A stretch of 64,000 nucleotides of DNA, taken from NCBI RefSeq assembly GCF_029227915.1, contig NC_079884.1:20336001-20400000 (forward strand), given 5' to 3'. Every line of letters begins with the position of its first letter. The stretch's first letter is position 1. Below are positions 22,262-37,722 of the stretch, piece after piece. The stretch comes from Hydractinia symbiolongicarpus (taxonomy: Eukaryota; Cnidaria; Hydrozoa; Anthoathecata; Hydractiniidae). The notes beneath the pieces are model-generated. The model saw only the letters and a list, made by a program, of their open reading frames with translations, ran no database searches and was not told the origin of the DNA. Made by a program: the position numbers and the translations under genes.

Positions 22262-23223
22262 CAGTCTTTTTCAGGAATATTTGAGTAGGTGTGCGATGAT
22301 TCGCACGTGTAAATCAAGTAACGCGTGCGATGTAAAACGCACGTGCAAAGAATGTTACGCCTGCGATACGGGCTCCGGAGTTATTTTTGTTGCGCATTCA
22401 TTTTGCGGTAGAAAAGTGGGGGACGTTTTAAATCGTGAACCCCAAACACGATGATCGAGCGTGTACTGGTATAGCGACTCTCTCAATCTTAACTTCCTTT
22501 TTTACATGTCCGAAATAGTATGCATGACTATACTGTCATTTTTATATTTATTGTTTATTTTTCACAAGCAAATAGGCAAAAATATGCTTTGTTTTCAAAT
22601 TAAAAAAAATCTTTATCCACGTGGCTTAAATAAAACTTCAAAATTCATTCAAAAAGATCAGCTACACTTTAACAAAATTTTTACAGAAAAAAATTTATAC
22701 CGCCCGTGGGTTTCGGTTTTACAGGCATAAAGAAAAAATCCATTAAATTCGGACCTGCTATGGTTTCCAATTATTTTGTCAAATGAAGAAATTATCTACA
22801 ATTAAATCCATGATAAAATGTCTATTCCGCCTGTAAGTGCAGTTTTGCAGACTTGCTTCATCCGTGCTCCGTCGGCGTTCATCTCCGCATTAGTTAAGAA
22901 CCGCATGGCTGGATTTCTTGTGTAAGACCTGGTTACCAACGACGAAGGGGCCAGGCAAAAGAGATTTATGTCTACGTAGTTCTTTTAACTAAGTCAGGAG
23001 TCGGTGAATTAGCTAGGATGGTCAGGTTGGCTATGAATAGGCTTGCTCGTGGATTAAAAGGACCAGGACTATTCAATAATTTCTGAGATCTATGGATTTT
23101 ATAGGTTGATTTTGAAAACTCAATATTTATTTTTCAGGCGTGCGATTAATCACACGCCTGAAACGATTTAGGCGTGTGCCAAGGCGTGCGCGTGCGATCG
23201 CACGCCTCTCCTGAAAAAGACTG
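22262..23223. mobile_element. 962-bp non-autonomous transposon (copy A)
   Basis: Perfect 15-bp inverted ends CAGTCTTTTTCAGGA and 5-bp flanking duplication GACTC (22257-22261, 23224-23228). CG-containing palindromes built on GTGCGAT-CGCACG sit just inside both ends. The core (about 22360-23100) matches the element in Notch intron 2. No coding frame of note. Ends and duplication length suggest a hAT-like group. Confidence 0.8.
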
Positions 23224-23457
23224 GACTCTATTAAATATTTTCAATTACATGGTATAAAAGTTTCTACTCCTTCATGAGTAATTCTTAGATGCGAGTGTGA
23301 TTGAGTAATATTGTAATATTTTTCAGATAAAAAATGTATTACGGAACACCAAGAATTCCCAGCGGTGGTTTTATTGAAGAGTACGCTGTGAACATCTTTG
23401 GTGGCACTCCATGACAGAGAGTTTCGAACGACCACCTAGTTACCAGCCCCCACTCAC

Positions 23458-23619
23458 CTCCTTAACATCCTTTTCTTTCCTCCGTTCAGATATTTCTCTG
23501 ACTTTTGGTTTTTCCTTATACGGAAGATTTTTTTTTGGATCCTTGAGCAGCGAAAAAAAAATTTTATCCTGTTTTTTTCGACTGTTGTTAGTGCAATTCA
23601 CAACAGCGCACCACGACAT
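23458..23619 (-). CDS. THAP-like zinc finger, partial exon
   Basis: Begins MSWCAVVNCTNNSRKK and contains FFSLLKDPKK, the opening of a THAP (C2CH) domain, then a donor-like AAGGAG|GTGAGT after 54 codons. The second half with the C-x2-H pair is not found nearby. It may be a first exon of a transposon-derived or host THAP gene, or a remnant. Confidence 0.4.
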
Positions 23620-24075
23620 TATTCTGCCTCTCAACCTTAATGAATGTGCGATCTGAGTCTAATCTCTCTGTGGCGGGACATCTAGTGAAGAGGAAACTAA
23701 TTTTTAATTATTGATTGGTTGTCTTTAGAGTAGCTGAAACAACTATGCAACCCTAAGGCTAAAGTCATATTGAACTTCAAGTTTTATTAGCGAAAGCTTC
23801 TTACTTAGGTTCGTACAGAATTAGCACAGTGTGTGTTTACCTTAAGGTCTAGACACATCTCTCGCTTTCGATTTTTTAATTCCATATGAATAATTCATAA
23901 AAAGCGTTCTTTCACAATTCAGGGGGTAAAATTACCAAAATTTTTAAACATATAATAAAATATCAGCCCTGGCCCACGTTTTATCTATTTTGGTCAGTTC
24001 GGCGCGCTCTAGGTAAATACGTCACACGCGACATATTATTTCAGCCTCGCTTTAGTGCCTATCATCCGCCATCCA

Positions 24076-24255
24076 TATAAACTAGTCGTTGTCCGTGGAA
24101 AAATCCACGGGTTCGCCCGTCCTTTATATTTACCCGTCACAACAAAGCGGATAAAAATATATCGCATTTGATATTCGTGTTTCCGTAACATGATTTTCTA
24201 ACTCAGCGGGGGGGGCGCGCAGAGACAGACAGACGACGGCTATTATTATAGAGAC
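24076..24255. mobile_element. Same MITE family, copy 3, short
   Basis: GTCCGTGGAAAAATCCACGGG near the left and CAGACAGACGACGG...TATTATTATAGA at the right; the middle is deleted. Confidence 0.6.
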
Positions 24256-24442
24256 AATCGAAGTGAGAGACCGCATGCTTTTTTGTAAACAAGAATGAGA
24301 TGTTGTTCAGTTGGTGTTAGGAAAGAAAACAAATAATTATTTAATTATTTTATAGAAGTTAGTTCCAAATAAGAATTTTTTGTCAAAATTTTAGTTTATT
24401 TTTAATCGGACAGTACCTTTAAGTTGTTTTTTTGGAATCCCT

Positions 24443-24457
24443 CCCCCCCCTTTTTTT

Positions 24458-24488
<31 letters not shown>
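24443..24488. repeat. C8-T17-G21 homopolymer block
   Basis: Three abutting homopolymers, 24443-24450 C, 24451-24467 T, 24468-24488 G. It can form a C/G hairpin with a T loop or a G-quadruplex, and is prone to sequencing or assembly error. Confidence 0.95.
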
Positions 24489-24896
24489 TTAACTGAAGGG
24501 CAATTTTCCGGACACATCAAAAGCAATATATATTTCAAATAATTAAAACTTTATTTGTAAATACAACATTGGCCAGTTATACAATAAATTTTAAATTTAT
24601 ATATACACGCATTCTAATAAAAATTTGTTTCTTGGTTGCTTTGTTTGTTTACGATAAGTTTTCCCGCATAAACCCTATACGAAAGGAACTCTACACACAT
24701 AACAAAATATTTACTTATTGAAAAACACTTTAATGAAGCGTTCTTTTTAATTCACCCATTCATTTCTCTCAGACAAAAGCTTACAAGCAAACAAATGTCA
24801 AAGTAAATTCACCTCATAAAAAAACCCGAATTACAATCAACCAATGAGCACAAAGTCAGCATGGCCATACCTTAGCTTCACTCTTACATAATGTTT

Positions 24897-24966
24897 TTTT
24901 ATAAGCATGACATTTATAAGCATCGGCAGGCTTTTATAAGCATGACATTTATAAGCATCGGTAGGC
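24897..24966 (+). repeat. 35-bp direct duplication
   Basis: TTTTATAAGCATGACATTTA followed by TAAGCATCGG-AGGC occurs twice in tandem, with one difference (C/T). Confidence 0.85.
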
Positions 24967-25312
24967 TAAAATTTGGTTATTTTTAAAGCATATGCTAAAC
25001 ATGCAAAGCCTAAGAGAAATTTATTATTTTTGTTGTTCATATAGGCACCTTAAAAGAAACATACTTTAATTCATTGATAACTTGTAAGACGTTTATTTGA
25101 AATCTGTTTGTCTTACTTGAATTTTAAATATTTTTAACTCCTCTGTAAAATACCCCCAGCAGGGACTTTTAAATGTGTCTGAGTCTTAAATAGTTTAATA
25201 TTACTTCAAAAATCACTGTACCAAATTTCATGCTTGTTACTCATTTTTCAAAATTTTTGGACCATTTGACTACATTGCATAATTTTTTAACATAATATTT
25301 CTCGGATCCATC

Positions 25313-25545
25313 AGGTAACGTAATACTTGATAACTCGAAATACTTGATAACTCGACATACTTGCTAACTCGAATACTTGATAACTCTACATGTTTGATGA
25401 CTCGTTAGGGTTAATAACTCAAAATGCTTGAAAAGTCAAAATAATTAACAACTCGAAATACTTCCATAATTCGGCATGCTTAATAACTCGGGTTAATAAA
25501 TCGAGATGCTTGAAACTAGCGAAAATACTTAACAACTCAAAGATT
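25313..25545 (+). repeat. Degenerate ~18-bp tandem repeat
   Basis: AATACTTGATAACTCGA-like units recur about twelve times with drift. Located just past the 3' end of DNLZ. Confidence 0.75.
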
Positions 25546-25686
25546 TGTTTGTATAATCTTTGTTACCTTCCTAGCAAATGTTAATAGCTACTTCTAAGAG
25601 TGATAATCAGTGCATTTTAATAGATTTAGTACGAGTAACAAGTTGACGAAAGAATAATGCCGGATTTGCTGTATATATATGTCAAG

Positions 25687-29702
<4,016 letters not shown>

Positions 29703-29915
29703 GCTCGATAATTTTGACTAAAATAATTACAAGATATATATGTTAACAATAATGTTTATGCAACATAAGCAACAGTAACAATAACAAAACCTAAACATGT
29801 GTTTACAGTATCAGAGTTTTGTATATTTGGGTCTAGAGGGCATTTAAATGAAGTATCTTCGATGAGAATGTTTCCAAGAAACAGCTTTAGCTAGGTATAT
29901 AGCTTAGCTACATCA

Positions 29916-30152
29916 ATGAAGTTAATAAAAAAATTAGAAACAACTTACTCCAAATTCATTAACCTATCTATCATAGCAGATGCATCAGATAAAGCAGGAA
30001 GCACGATTTCGTCGGACGAACTGTTTATAAAAAAGGAAGACGTATTTAAAAAAATAACTAACGAGCAGCATAGGCAGTACTTTCATTTACTTGTTACTGT
30101 TTTTGTCTTGTTTTGCACGTGTTTACTACAAAGCCATGAGGTTCGTTGTTAA
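29916..30152 (+). CDS. Small divergent ORF of unknown function
   Basis: 78 codons starting 214 bp upstream of DNLZ on the opposite strand. The first 60 residues are polar and charged (KKLETTYSKF, SSDELFIKKEDVFKK); the last part is hydrophobic (VTVFVLFCTCLL). I recognise no domain. It could be the first exon of a gene sharing a bidirectional promoter with DNLZ, but no clear donor is visible. It may also be chance. Confidence 0.25.
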   Translation: MKLIKKLETTYSKFINLSIIADASDKAGSTISSDELFIKKEDVFKKITNEQHRQYFHLLVTVFVLFCTCLLQSHEVRC

Positions 30153-30474
30153 GGTCTGGACATATGTACCAGGTAATCGTTAATTCTCTAGAAATTAACC
30201 AAGCTGGGCAACATACCGTACTTCCCGCGTGCTAAAGTTTAAAACGCGTTTTTGTTTCGCATAGTTCTTGAGTAATCTCCAGTTTTCTCGCAATCTTAAG
30301 ATGACTTTAGTCATCTTAAGATAACTTTAGTTAACTTAAGATAGCGCAACATCAAAGGTAGAAAAGTCGTTAATGTTACCATGATCAAGAAATCTTACAA
30401 TATTTCTCTGATAATTTGTTATCTTAAGATTACTCGAGTTATCTTACAATCAGAACATTAATGTGAATATGCAC

Positions 30475-30558
30475 GCATTCCAAAGTCACATTAATAGAGT
30501 TATCTTAAGATAACATTTGTTATCTTAAGATAACTGTATTAATGTGACTTTGGAGTGC
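30475..30558. repeat. 84-bp near-perfect hairpin with ATCTTAAGAT core
   Basis: Arms 30475-30514 and 30519-30558 pair at 38 of 40 positions around a 4-nt loop. More ATCTTAAGAT copies lie upstream (30296-30345, 30420-30450). Likely a foldback MITE tip. Confidence 0.8.
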
Positions 30559-30659
30559 CATAGACGGGTCGGTCATTTATTCAAAAAACGTGAGTTAGTG
30601 AAATCTAGCTCAATCAATATTCCGGACCGGAATTGGGTCTTGGAATTTTTTGAGTTCAT

Positions 30660-30755
30660 GGAAGAAAAGTGTTTCTCACTTTGGAATAGAAGTGTTTGAA
30701 CTAAGAAGAGAAGTTTTTTGACTAAGAAGAGAAGTGTTTTTATTAAGAAGAGAAG
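30660..30755. repeat. Short tandem GAAGTGTTT-AAGAAGA units
   Basis: About four ~24-bp units of AGAAGAGAAGTGTTTT-ACT type. They encode a repetitive LLFLVK peptide on the minus strand that is not credible as a gene. Confidence 0.6.
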
Positions 30756-31670
30756 TGAGCCATCGTACATCCCCCCATCGTGGGCAAAATATGCAAGGTG
30801 TCCCGTATTGGGCAATTCATACAATTTAAAACATAAATTCTAACAGGTCGGATAAGTGTGCACTTATACGAAATAGGCTCTACTCTACAAAATAGTTGAT
30901 ACACTACCAACTGGAAATAAATACTGGCAATTCATTTTGTAAAGGTTGAATATTTCCCTAGGAATCTTTTACAGTGACTTTAATGTGTTAAAACGCATTA
31001 AAGTCGAGAAGATACTTTTCTGGGAAGGTTAAGTTATTGCGAAAAAATATTTACCACAAAATTTTTTTCCTAAAATTTATAGCTATAGCTAGCTTGTTGC
31101 TAACTAAAAAAGCTACCTTAGTGTCTTTTGTCAGTCTTATCTTTCAACGTCGGCCCACCTATAAATGCTTGCTGTCCAGTTCGTAAACAGGGCACTCCAT
31201 TGAAAGTTAGGTTTGAACGTTGAAAGATCGGTGGACCCAACTATTAAATGTCTGGGGGCATAGCTTTTAAAGATTTAAATAAAAAACTGTGGCGCTTGAA
31301 GATACGCCACCCATTTCAATCTATTATCAAAGCAAATCATTTTTTTAATACGCTCAATGTGATTGCAAAAATATAGATTAGAATAACATTCAACACGAAA
31401 GAAAAATTGATCCCCAGGATTGTGTTTTGGACAGCACGTAGACCAGTGGGTAAGTATAGGGTAAGTGAAGTAAGGTAATAAGTACTGGGTTATGTCATTT
31501 GTTTTATGCATAAGAAGGTAATATTAATAAAAAAATTAGACTGACATAACTTATTTTGCGAGTCTTTTCTGACTTGGTGGACTTGCGTAACATGGTTGAC
31601 GTGAATCTGAAAAGACTCGCCTATAATCGAGTCGGATTCAAGCCCTGAGCTATTTATGTTTCAAGATAGA

Positions 31671-32002
31671 GAGATAGATAGATGTGCATATTTTACATGG
31701 CTAGCCTCACAAATATCGAGGGATATACCCTGTCTATTATTTCCAGGAGGGGCCATGGTGTAGATGGAGAGTCCTAGAGTATTTAATGCTCATTTTGAGC
31801 TACGCAGACCCAATTAGAGCCCGCTCTCTACTAGACAACTCCCGGCAACATCCAACGGCCCACACAGTGTGCCATCTTCCCAATTTCCCTCACATGGCTC
31901 ACATGTTGAATTGCCGTCAAGAGGAATCGAACCCCGGTCTCCCGCACAGAGTACGAGAGCTATAACCACAAATCTACGGCGCCACTTAAATCTACGGCGC
32001 CA
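31671..32002 (-). mobile_element. tRNA-derived SINE, copy 4, upstream of PTRH1
   Basis: Minus-strand copy with (GATA)n tail and a duplicated GGCGCC head unit. A short deletion removes the AACCCGGGGCTATGG part. Its head ends 92 bp before the PTRH1 start codon. Confidence 0.9.
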
Positions 32003-32094
32003 CTATACTGTGTCTGGTATAAAATCATAGACCAAAATTGTTCATTCTTTAGTATAAAAAAATAAAAACATCATCTTATGTACATGTACATAGT

Positions 32095-34215
32095 ATGGGC
32101 AAGTTAATAACAATGGTAAGTATTGTTCACATAATATTTTTTAAAGTGTATATAATTAAAGTTATGTTGAGTGTTATAATTTTCTCTTTCAAGATAATTG
32201 GTTTGGGTAACCATGTCATATTAGACACACGACACAGTATTGGAATGAAAGTGTGCAATGCATTAGCCACCCGTTACAATTCTAAATGGTGTTATCAACA
32301 AAAGTATAAAGCTTACACTGCTACCTTTACATGGCATGATGATGAAGTAATATTATTAAAATCAAAATTTCCAATGAATTTGAATGGTTGTAGTGTATAT
32401 AGAGCTGGTAGGTGTAAAGTGAATTGAACAAAAATCTCAGTTTCGTTTTTTGTTTGTTTGTTTGTTTGTTTAGGATAAATAAGCAGATAATGCCCATCTG
32501 TCAAAGGAACACAAGGTATAAAATGATGTTAGACTAATAGAGCTTACTTAAAAAGTTACCTAACAAGTAAAAAGCTCTTTTTTGTCTCAAGATATTCACA
32601 TTTAAGGAATGCCAGATTTAATTATACTCCATGAATTATGATGTCCTATATTTAAGTAATAGCAAATTTGCACATTTTCTTTCATCAGTAATTTTAGACC
32701 TGTTAAGGAATGTGCATTCAAGCTTCATCAATGCATTGATATTATGAAGGTGAATTGATTAACATAAAAATTTTTGCCAAAATGACACTCGTTTGCTTGA
32801 CAAAAAAGAATTTTTAGAGAATTACCTATTTTTTCATTAGTGAAAGATATGAACATTGAACTGAAGAATGTCATCCTTCTACATGATGATCTTTGTCGAG
32901 CGTTTGGTAAGATCAGTTGGAAGTATGGTGGAAGTGCAGGGTAACGTCAATACATCTTTTCTTTCGCAGGACTTTTTTTCTTTTTTCTGAGCCTTATGTA
33001 TCTCATTTTAATTTTATCACATAAAAAATACAGGCCTAGGGTTGCCTAAATGAAGTAATTTTGTTCACAATTTTTCCTTATCGTCTCCAATGGTAACTCC
33101 TAAATGTATATATATTTTTTTGCGATTTAAGCCAAATGCTCGTATTCGCAACTTTTTTTACAGATCACATATATCTTTACGATTTAGACTGTCAGCCATT
33201 CCCGGTGTAGAATTTAGACTTGCTTTTTCTTTACCATCATGTAAAGCTGCATCATATACAATTTAAGAAAATTGTCTAAAGTTTTGTTACACACACGATT
33301 TCATGCAAAAGAAAATATTCTTAAAACTTAACATTAAAAATTGTTCAAGATGTAATAATGTCCAATTGAACCAGTGACAAAACTTTTGAAAAAATTAAAA
33401 AAAACTGGTTGGCAAAAAGAAAAGCTTGGTAAAAATTGCGTATTACTATTGCTCTTGTATTTTTATTTTATCTAAAATTAACCTCTGTTAAAGGAATGAC
33501 CGTGCAGAAAAAAATATATAAATGCGGTAAATTTGCTATATTTTTTGCAGTGGACATAATGGCGTGAGATCTGTGATATCATCTTTAGCATCCAATGTAA
33601 GTATCATATCTCTTACCTTTTACTATCTGTTTCAAAGGTATTCACGTTCACTAAGTGATGGAGATAAGAATATGCTTTGTGGATGTATAATTTCAGGGAC
33701 CTATATCTTCATGCCCCGGTCAGGAAAATAAGAAAAAATGATCAAAACCTAATTTGGTCATAGAATTTTGAAATTTAATGAACTTATTTGTTGATTTACA
33801 GCAACACTGCTACAGGAATTATTTTTAATGCCACTATGTTGTTGTTTTTTCTGATGTATTTGCGTGCATCTTACCATAAACATTTTGCTTCTTAAAGGCT
33901 CAACCTTTAAGTATTAATCTTTGGAGAAAAATAGTCTTAAAGTTGTCTGCTATTAGCTTGAGAGTACTGCGTTTTGATATATTTATTATTAACTTCCTTT
34001 CCCAGGACTTCAGGCGTCTAAGAATTGGAATCGGCAGGCCAGAAAGTAAACGCGATGTGATAGAATACGTGCTACAAAACTTTACTGAACACGAGTTAGA
34101 AAACCTAGAAACGGTTATAAATCGGTGCATTTGTATGTTAGACATTGATATAAGTAAAACTCATACCCGAGACAAAAGTCCTTGCACGTTTTTAAAACCG
34201 TTGAAGCCAGTTTAA
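32095..34215 (+). CDS. PTRH1: Peptidyl-tRNA hydrolase (Pth/PTRH1 family), 5 exons
   Basis: Hydrolyses the ester bond of peptidyl-tRNA released from stalled ribosomes. Exons 32095-32115, 32194-32407, 32841-32940, 33551-33596, 34006-34215; all GT/AG and in phase; 591 nt, 196 residues. Family residues are present: N13 in IIGLGN, the catalytic base H21 in DTRHSIG, M68-N69 in FPMNLNG, D94 in LLHDDL, and N115 in GGSAGGHNG. The usual proline of GNPG is replaced (GNHV). The first exon codes only MGKLITM, so no long mitochondrial presequence is evident. The start is supported by the clean donor ATG|GTAAGT, but an upstream exon cannot be excluded. A SINE ends 92 bp before the ATG, so the promoter must lie within or beyond it. 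Confidence 0.95.
32446..32472 (+). repeat. (TTTG)n microsatellite
   Basis: Five to six TTTG units in PTRH1 intron 2. Confidence 0.9.
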
Positions 34216-37200
34216 ACAGGATAGATGAAATGAAACCAATTTAGGGGAAGCTGTCTGTTCAGATTTGCACGATGATCGAACACGTACCGAGTCAACACTC
34301 CGTAATACAGTGTTGATGATACAGACACGGATGAAATTTCTGAACAAAAAAATGTCTTTCTTAAATACACAAACTGATTTTACATACAAAACTTTTTTTA
34401 CAAATTGTCTTATATAATAGATATTTATTTGTTAAAGTTATTTATTTTTATACACAAATATATACATATTTTTAGATAGTCAAGTTAAAAAAAAGAAGGT
34501 TAAATTCTTATTTCCTTCGGGGTTTACCATTTGCGAGGATTTATTTAATTAGGGCGCCGTATCGATCAATATTTGCGTATCCGTCTGTACGGATTTTTTT
34601 GTGGTTATTTATTTTTTTCAAGAAATTTATTTGTTGCCTTAGTGTGAGTGTTTAACTGCTTCGGTTTCTTGTTTTTTTTTTGCAATAAGACACAAAAACA
34701 ACAAACCTAAAACGATTAATTGAAAAAAAATTGCGAATTTAACAAAAATGGCTGATGTTGATGGAGATCATGTAGTTTTCTATACTTTTACGTTTGATTG
34801 TCTAAAGTAGAAATTGTCCCTGATGCAATAGAGTTCTTGCACAAAATTTAAAATAGCGAGCAAAAACAAACAACATGTCCATTTCCTAGAAATTTCTGGA
34901 ATTACTAGTAATTTCCAAAATAATGTAATGAAAAAGTTAGAAATATCAGGAATTTGTTTGGTCGGAAAAATGTCAAAAGTTTTACGTTCGAATGGTCAAT
35001 AAGATATATAACAATATATAATAAAATCAGCTTGTAAAAAGCTTTATTTTTATCTTCAAAAAAAGAAACACTATACACTCTTCCAAAAAGTATTTTATGC
35101 AACACACATGTATTATTCGAAGTTTCCATTTTGGTATGAAAACGTCCTAGCTAAATCATATTCGCGTTTATGCTCCTTGCGCTCTTCTCCAGCGTGTGTT
35201 TAATCGTTCTACTTCACACTCTAACTCCCCGAACTGCTTAAGTAATCCATACAATGCGCAGGAGAGTAGGCCTGTTCCAATCCCCGTCAACACAAAAGCT
35301 GCAACAGTAAAAGTGATAAAAACCATGCTTAATTTGTGGTATTCAATCTTTAGTACAAAGCTACGTTTTTGCAAGTCATTTAACAATATTTAAAAACGAT
35401 AAGAAGTAAATTCGCATATCCAACGGTTATTTTCGTCTTCTAAATTCACAATAACTTCTCCAAAGATGATGTTAGCGGAAAATTCTACTAAGTTGTCCTC
35501 CCACCGTACGTAAACAAATTCTTCTTGAGTTGCTCCCAAGAGATTACCGCAAGCGAATTTCGAATTAATCGTGATAGATTTAGCTTTCTAGATTCGCTGT
35601 TTCGTAAACAAAGTTGAAATGTTTGAGGAAAGAAAGAGAAATATCGATTGTATGAATGATTTATAAGCGTGTATTTATTGCTCATTTAAACGGTTGTATG
35701 TAGCCCAATCAATAAATAAATTACACTCGCATTCATCTTTGAATAACTTATTCATACCGCTTTGTGGAGGGTTTATTTCATCTCCTTGATTTTATTGAAG
35801 CATAGTGCAAGTCTTGCTAATGCAATGTCACGATCTGATAGATTACACAAGAACAAACCGTTAAAACCTGTGAATTAACGATCTTATCGTGTTTTTGGCG
35901 AATGAAGTGTCTATGACGTAATAAATGCCTTTATGCAAATAAACCTTTCCCAAACATTCTGCGAGCAGAAAAATTGAAACTGAACGCGCTTTTTTAAAAA
36001 AACGTATGCGACTATGCTTTCGTATATTTTCTACAGACCTACCCACAGGCATTTTAAATAATTTGTACCTTAGAAACCCAATTAGATTACGCATGAATAC
36101 ATAACTCGAGGAAAAAAATATGCACTTTTATTTATACAGTTATCTCTCAACCCCTTAAGTAGTAATTATATTAACAAAAATCATTCGAATTTTCGAGTAA
36201 CTGACCTAAAGTTACAGGAAGGGCACAATTTATTATAAGAAAGGCGGTTTAGTGCTATAAAAAGGGTACTAGCAGCCACAGTGACCTTTATTTCAATCTG
36301 TGTCATATCTTGAACATAAGCAGTTGCATCGCGTCAAACTCTTTAAAGGCTCTCTGCGTTTAAAAGTAAGATACCGTATTTCGTCCTCTCTAAAGCTAAA
36401 TAAGGAACAAAGACCTACAATCGTGGTCACAATATGTTGGGACAAGACAACGAATTTGTAAGTTCGCCACCACAAGTGACTGCGTAGGCTCATTCTATAT
36501 TAGATTCATACATCTTGAACTTGTCAATGTTCAGAGTGGACTTAGGACTTTGAATCTTAGGTTATTTGGAAAATACGAATTTCTTAAAATGTGCTAATTG
36601 TTGCTGATGTCAGCAAGGCCATTAATCACGAATTTCGGGGCCTTCGTGGTCCCCGACGTGAATTATTTCGGTGTGCGGGCGTGCTAAAGAATGTGACTAG
36701 CAACTTTTCATCGCTCTCTGCCTGGTCTACTTGTGTGCACAAGCAGCGACTTTGCAGCCTGCCGGCTGCAGAGCATTGACTGTTTGACTGTTTTATCCAT
36801 ATTTGGATAATGAGTAAAAACGTGCCTTAGTCTCAATTTTTTTGTCCACGATTGTATGTTTTCAAAAATCCTTCGAAATAAAAATTATCCAATTGTCTGG
36901 AACTGTTGTTCAACGTATTTAAGTTATCGAAAAGTTTGTTAAAGGTTTGTATTACCGAAAAGTGTGAGTGAACCATTTTAGCGTTTCCCAGAATCAATAA
37001 ATGTTTGCACATTCTCTTCTGTCCCAAATAAATTAATATATAAAATTAGTCGTTTAACCGTGATAAAAAAACACGGGGATTTTTATCGCATTTGCTATTT
37101 TTTTTATTTTTTTATTTCATGCATATTTAACACAAATCTGTCTCTGTACAAAAATTGAATACTTTTAAAATACATTAGCTATGGGTCGACGTGAGTTAGA

Positions 37201-37605
37201 GTGAATAATAAAAAAAATGTAATACGCATGTTTTTGAGACTCAAATCTTACAACGGTAAGCATAAGCACGATATTCTAAAAGGAGAAAGATATCCAACGC
37301 CAACAGGTCTATTGTATTATGCGTGTTTACTCTATTTAATATTAAAGGAATATCCATGGCACAGGTCAGGCTGAACAAATGCACCTAATGCCGGAATAAA
37401 AAACTAATTAATTGATTCGTCCCACAATTAGAGTACTTGTTAAACAAGCATTATCTAGCTCCATTTTTGATTGCTGTTTTGCGTTCCAGAGATAAAGACG
37501 AATTCACCAGTATGCTCCGAATTGGAAATCTAGTTTGACCATAACGCTTTTTCAGTCACTAACAATCTAATGATAACGAGCTAATTATGGGCCCCACTTA
37601 GAGGG
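34216..37605. other. Mostly empty, one microprotein candidate
   Basis: Apart from 35168-35326 nothing is supported. A TATAAAAAG box at 36256 has no reading frame after it. A locally GC-richer patch at 36610-36780 has no recognised identity. Confidence 0.45.
35168..35326 (-). CDS. Candidate 52-residue membrane microprotein
   Basis: From ATG 35326: a TM-like segment (MVFITFTVAAFVLTGIGTGL), then an amphipathic helix with Glu/Arg heptad character (FGELECEVERLNTRWRRAQ). Mixed third-base use looks coding. It could be a complete microprotein or a last exon. Confidence 0.4.
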   Translation of the reverse strand: MVFITFTVAAFVLTGIGTGLLSCALYGLLKQFGELECEVERLNTRWRRAQGA

Positions 37606-37722
37606 CCCTCACTTCGTTACTAGGACCTGTTTTCCCTTTTTAAATCGGAGAGATGGTGTCAGAGACGTTGTCTATCTCCGTTTAAAAAAGAAAAAAAAGA
37701 GGCCCTAAAAGCGAGGTTTGCC
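37606..37722. mobile_element. Foldback MITE, CCTCACTTCGTTAC end
   Basis: Arms CCTTTTTAAATCGGAGAGAT and CTATCTCCGTTTAAAAAAG pair, and outer parts end in CCTC-CTT-GTTA-TAGG and its inverse. Related ends (ACCTCGTTACCAGG) occur alone at 37770, 38471 and 38640. Confidence 0.55.

Noticed and set aside
36256-36264. TATA box and promoter
   Set aside because: TATAAAAAG is present but no reading frame, donor or other promoter element follows it.
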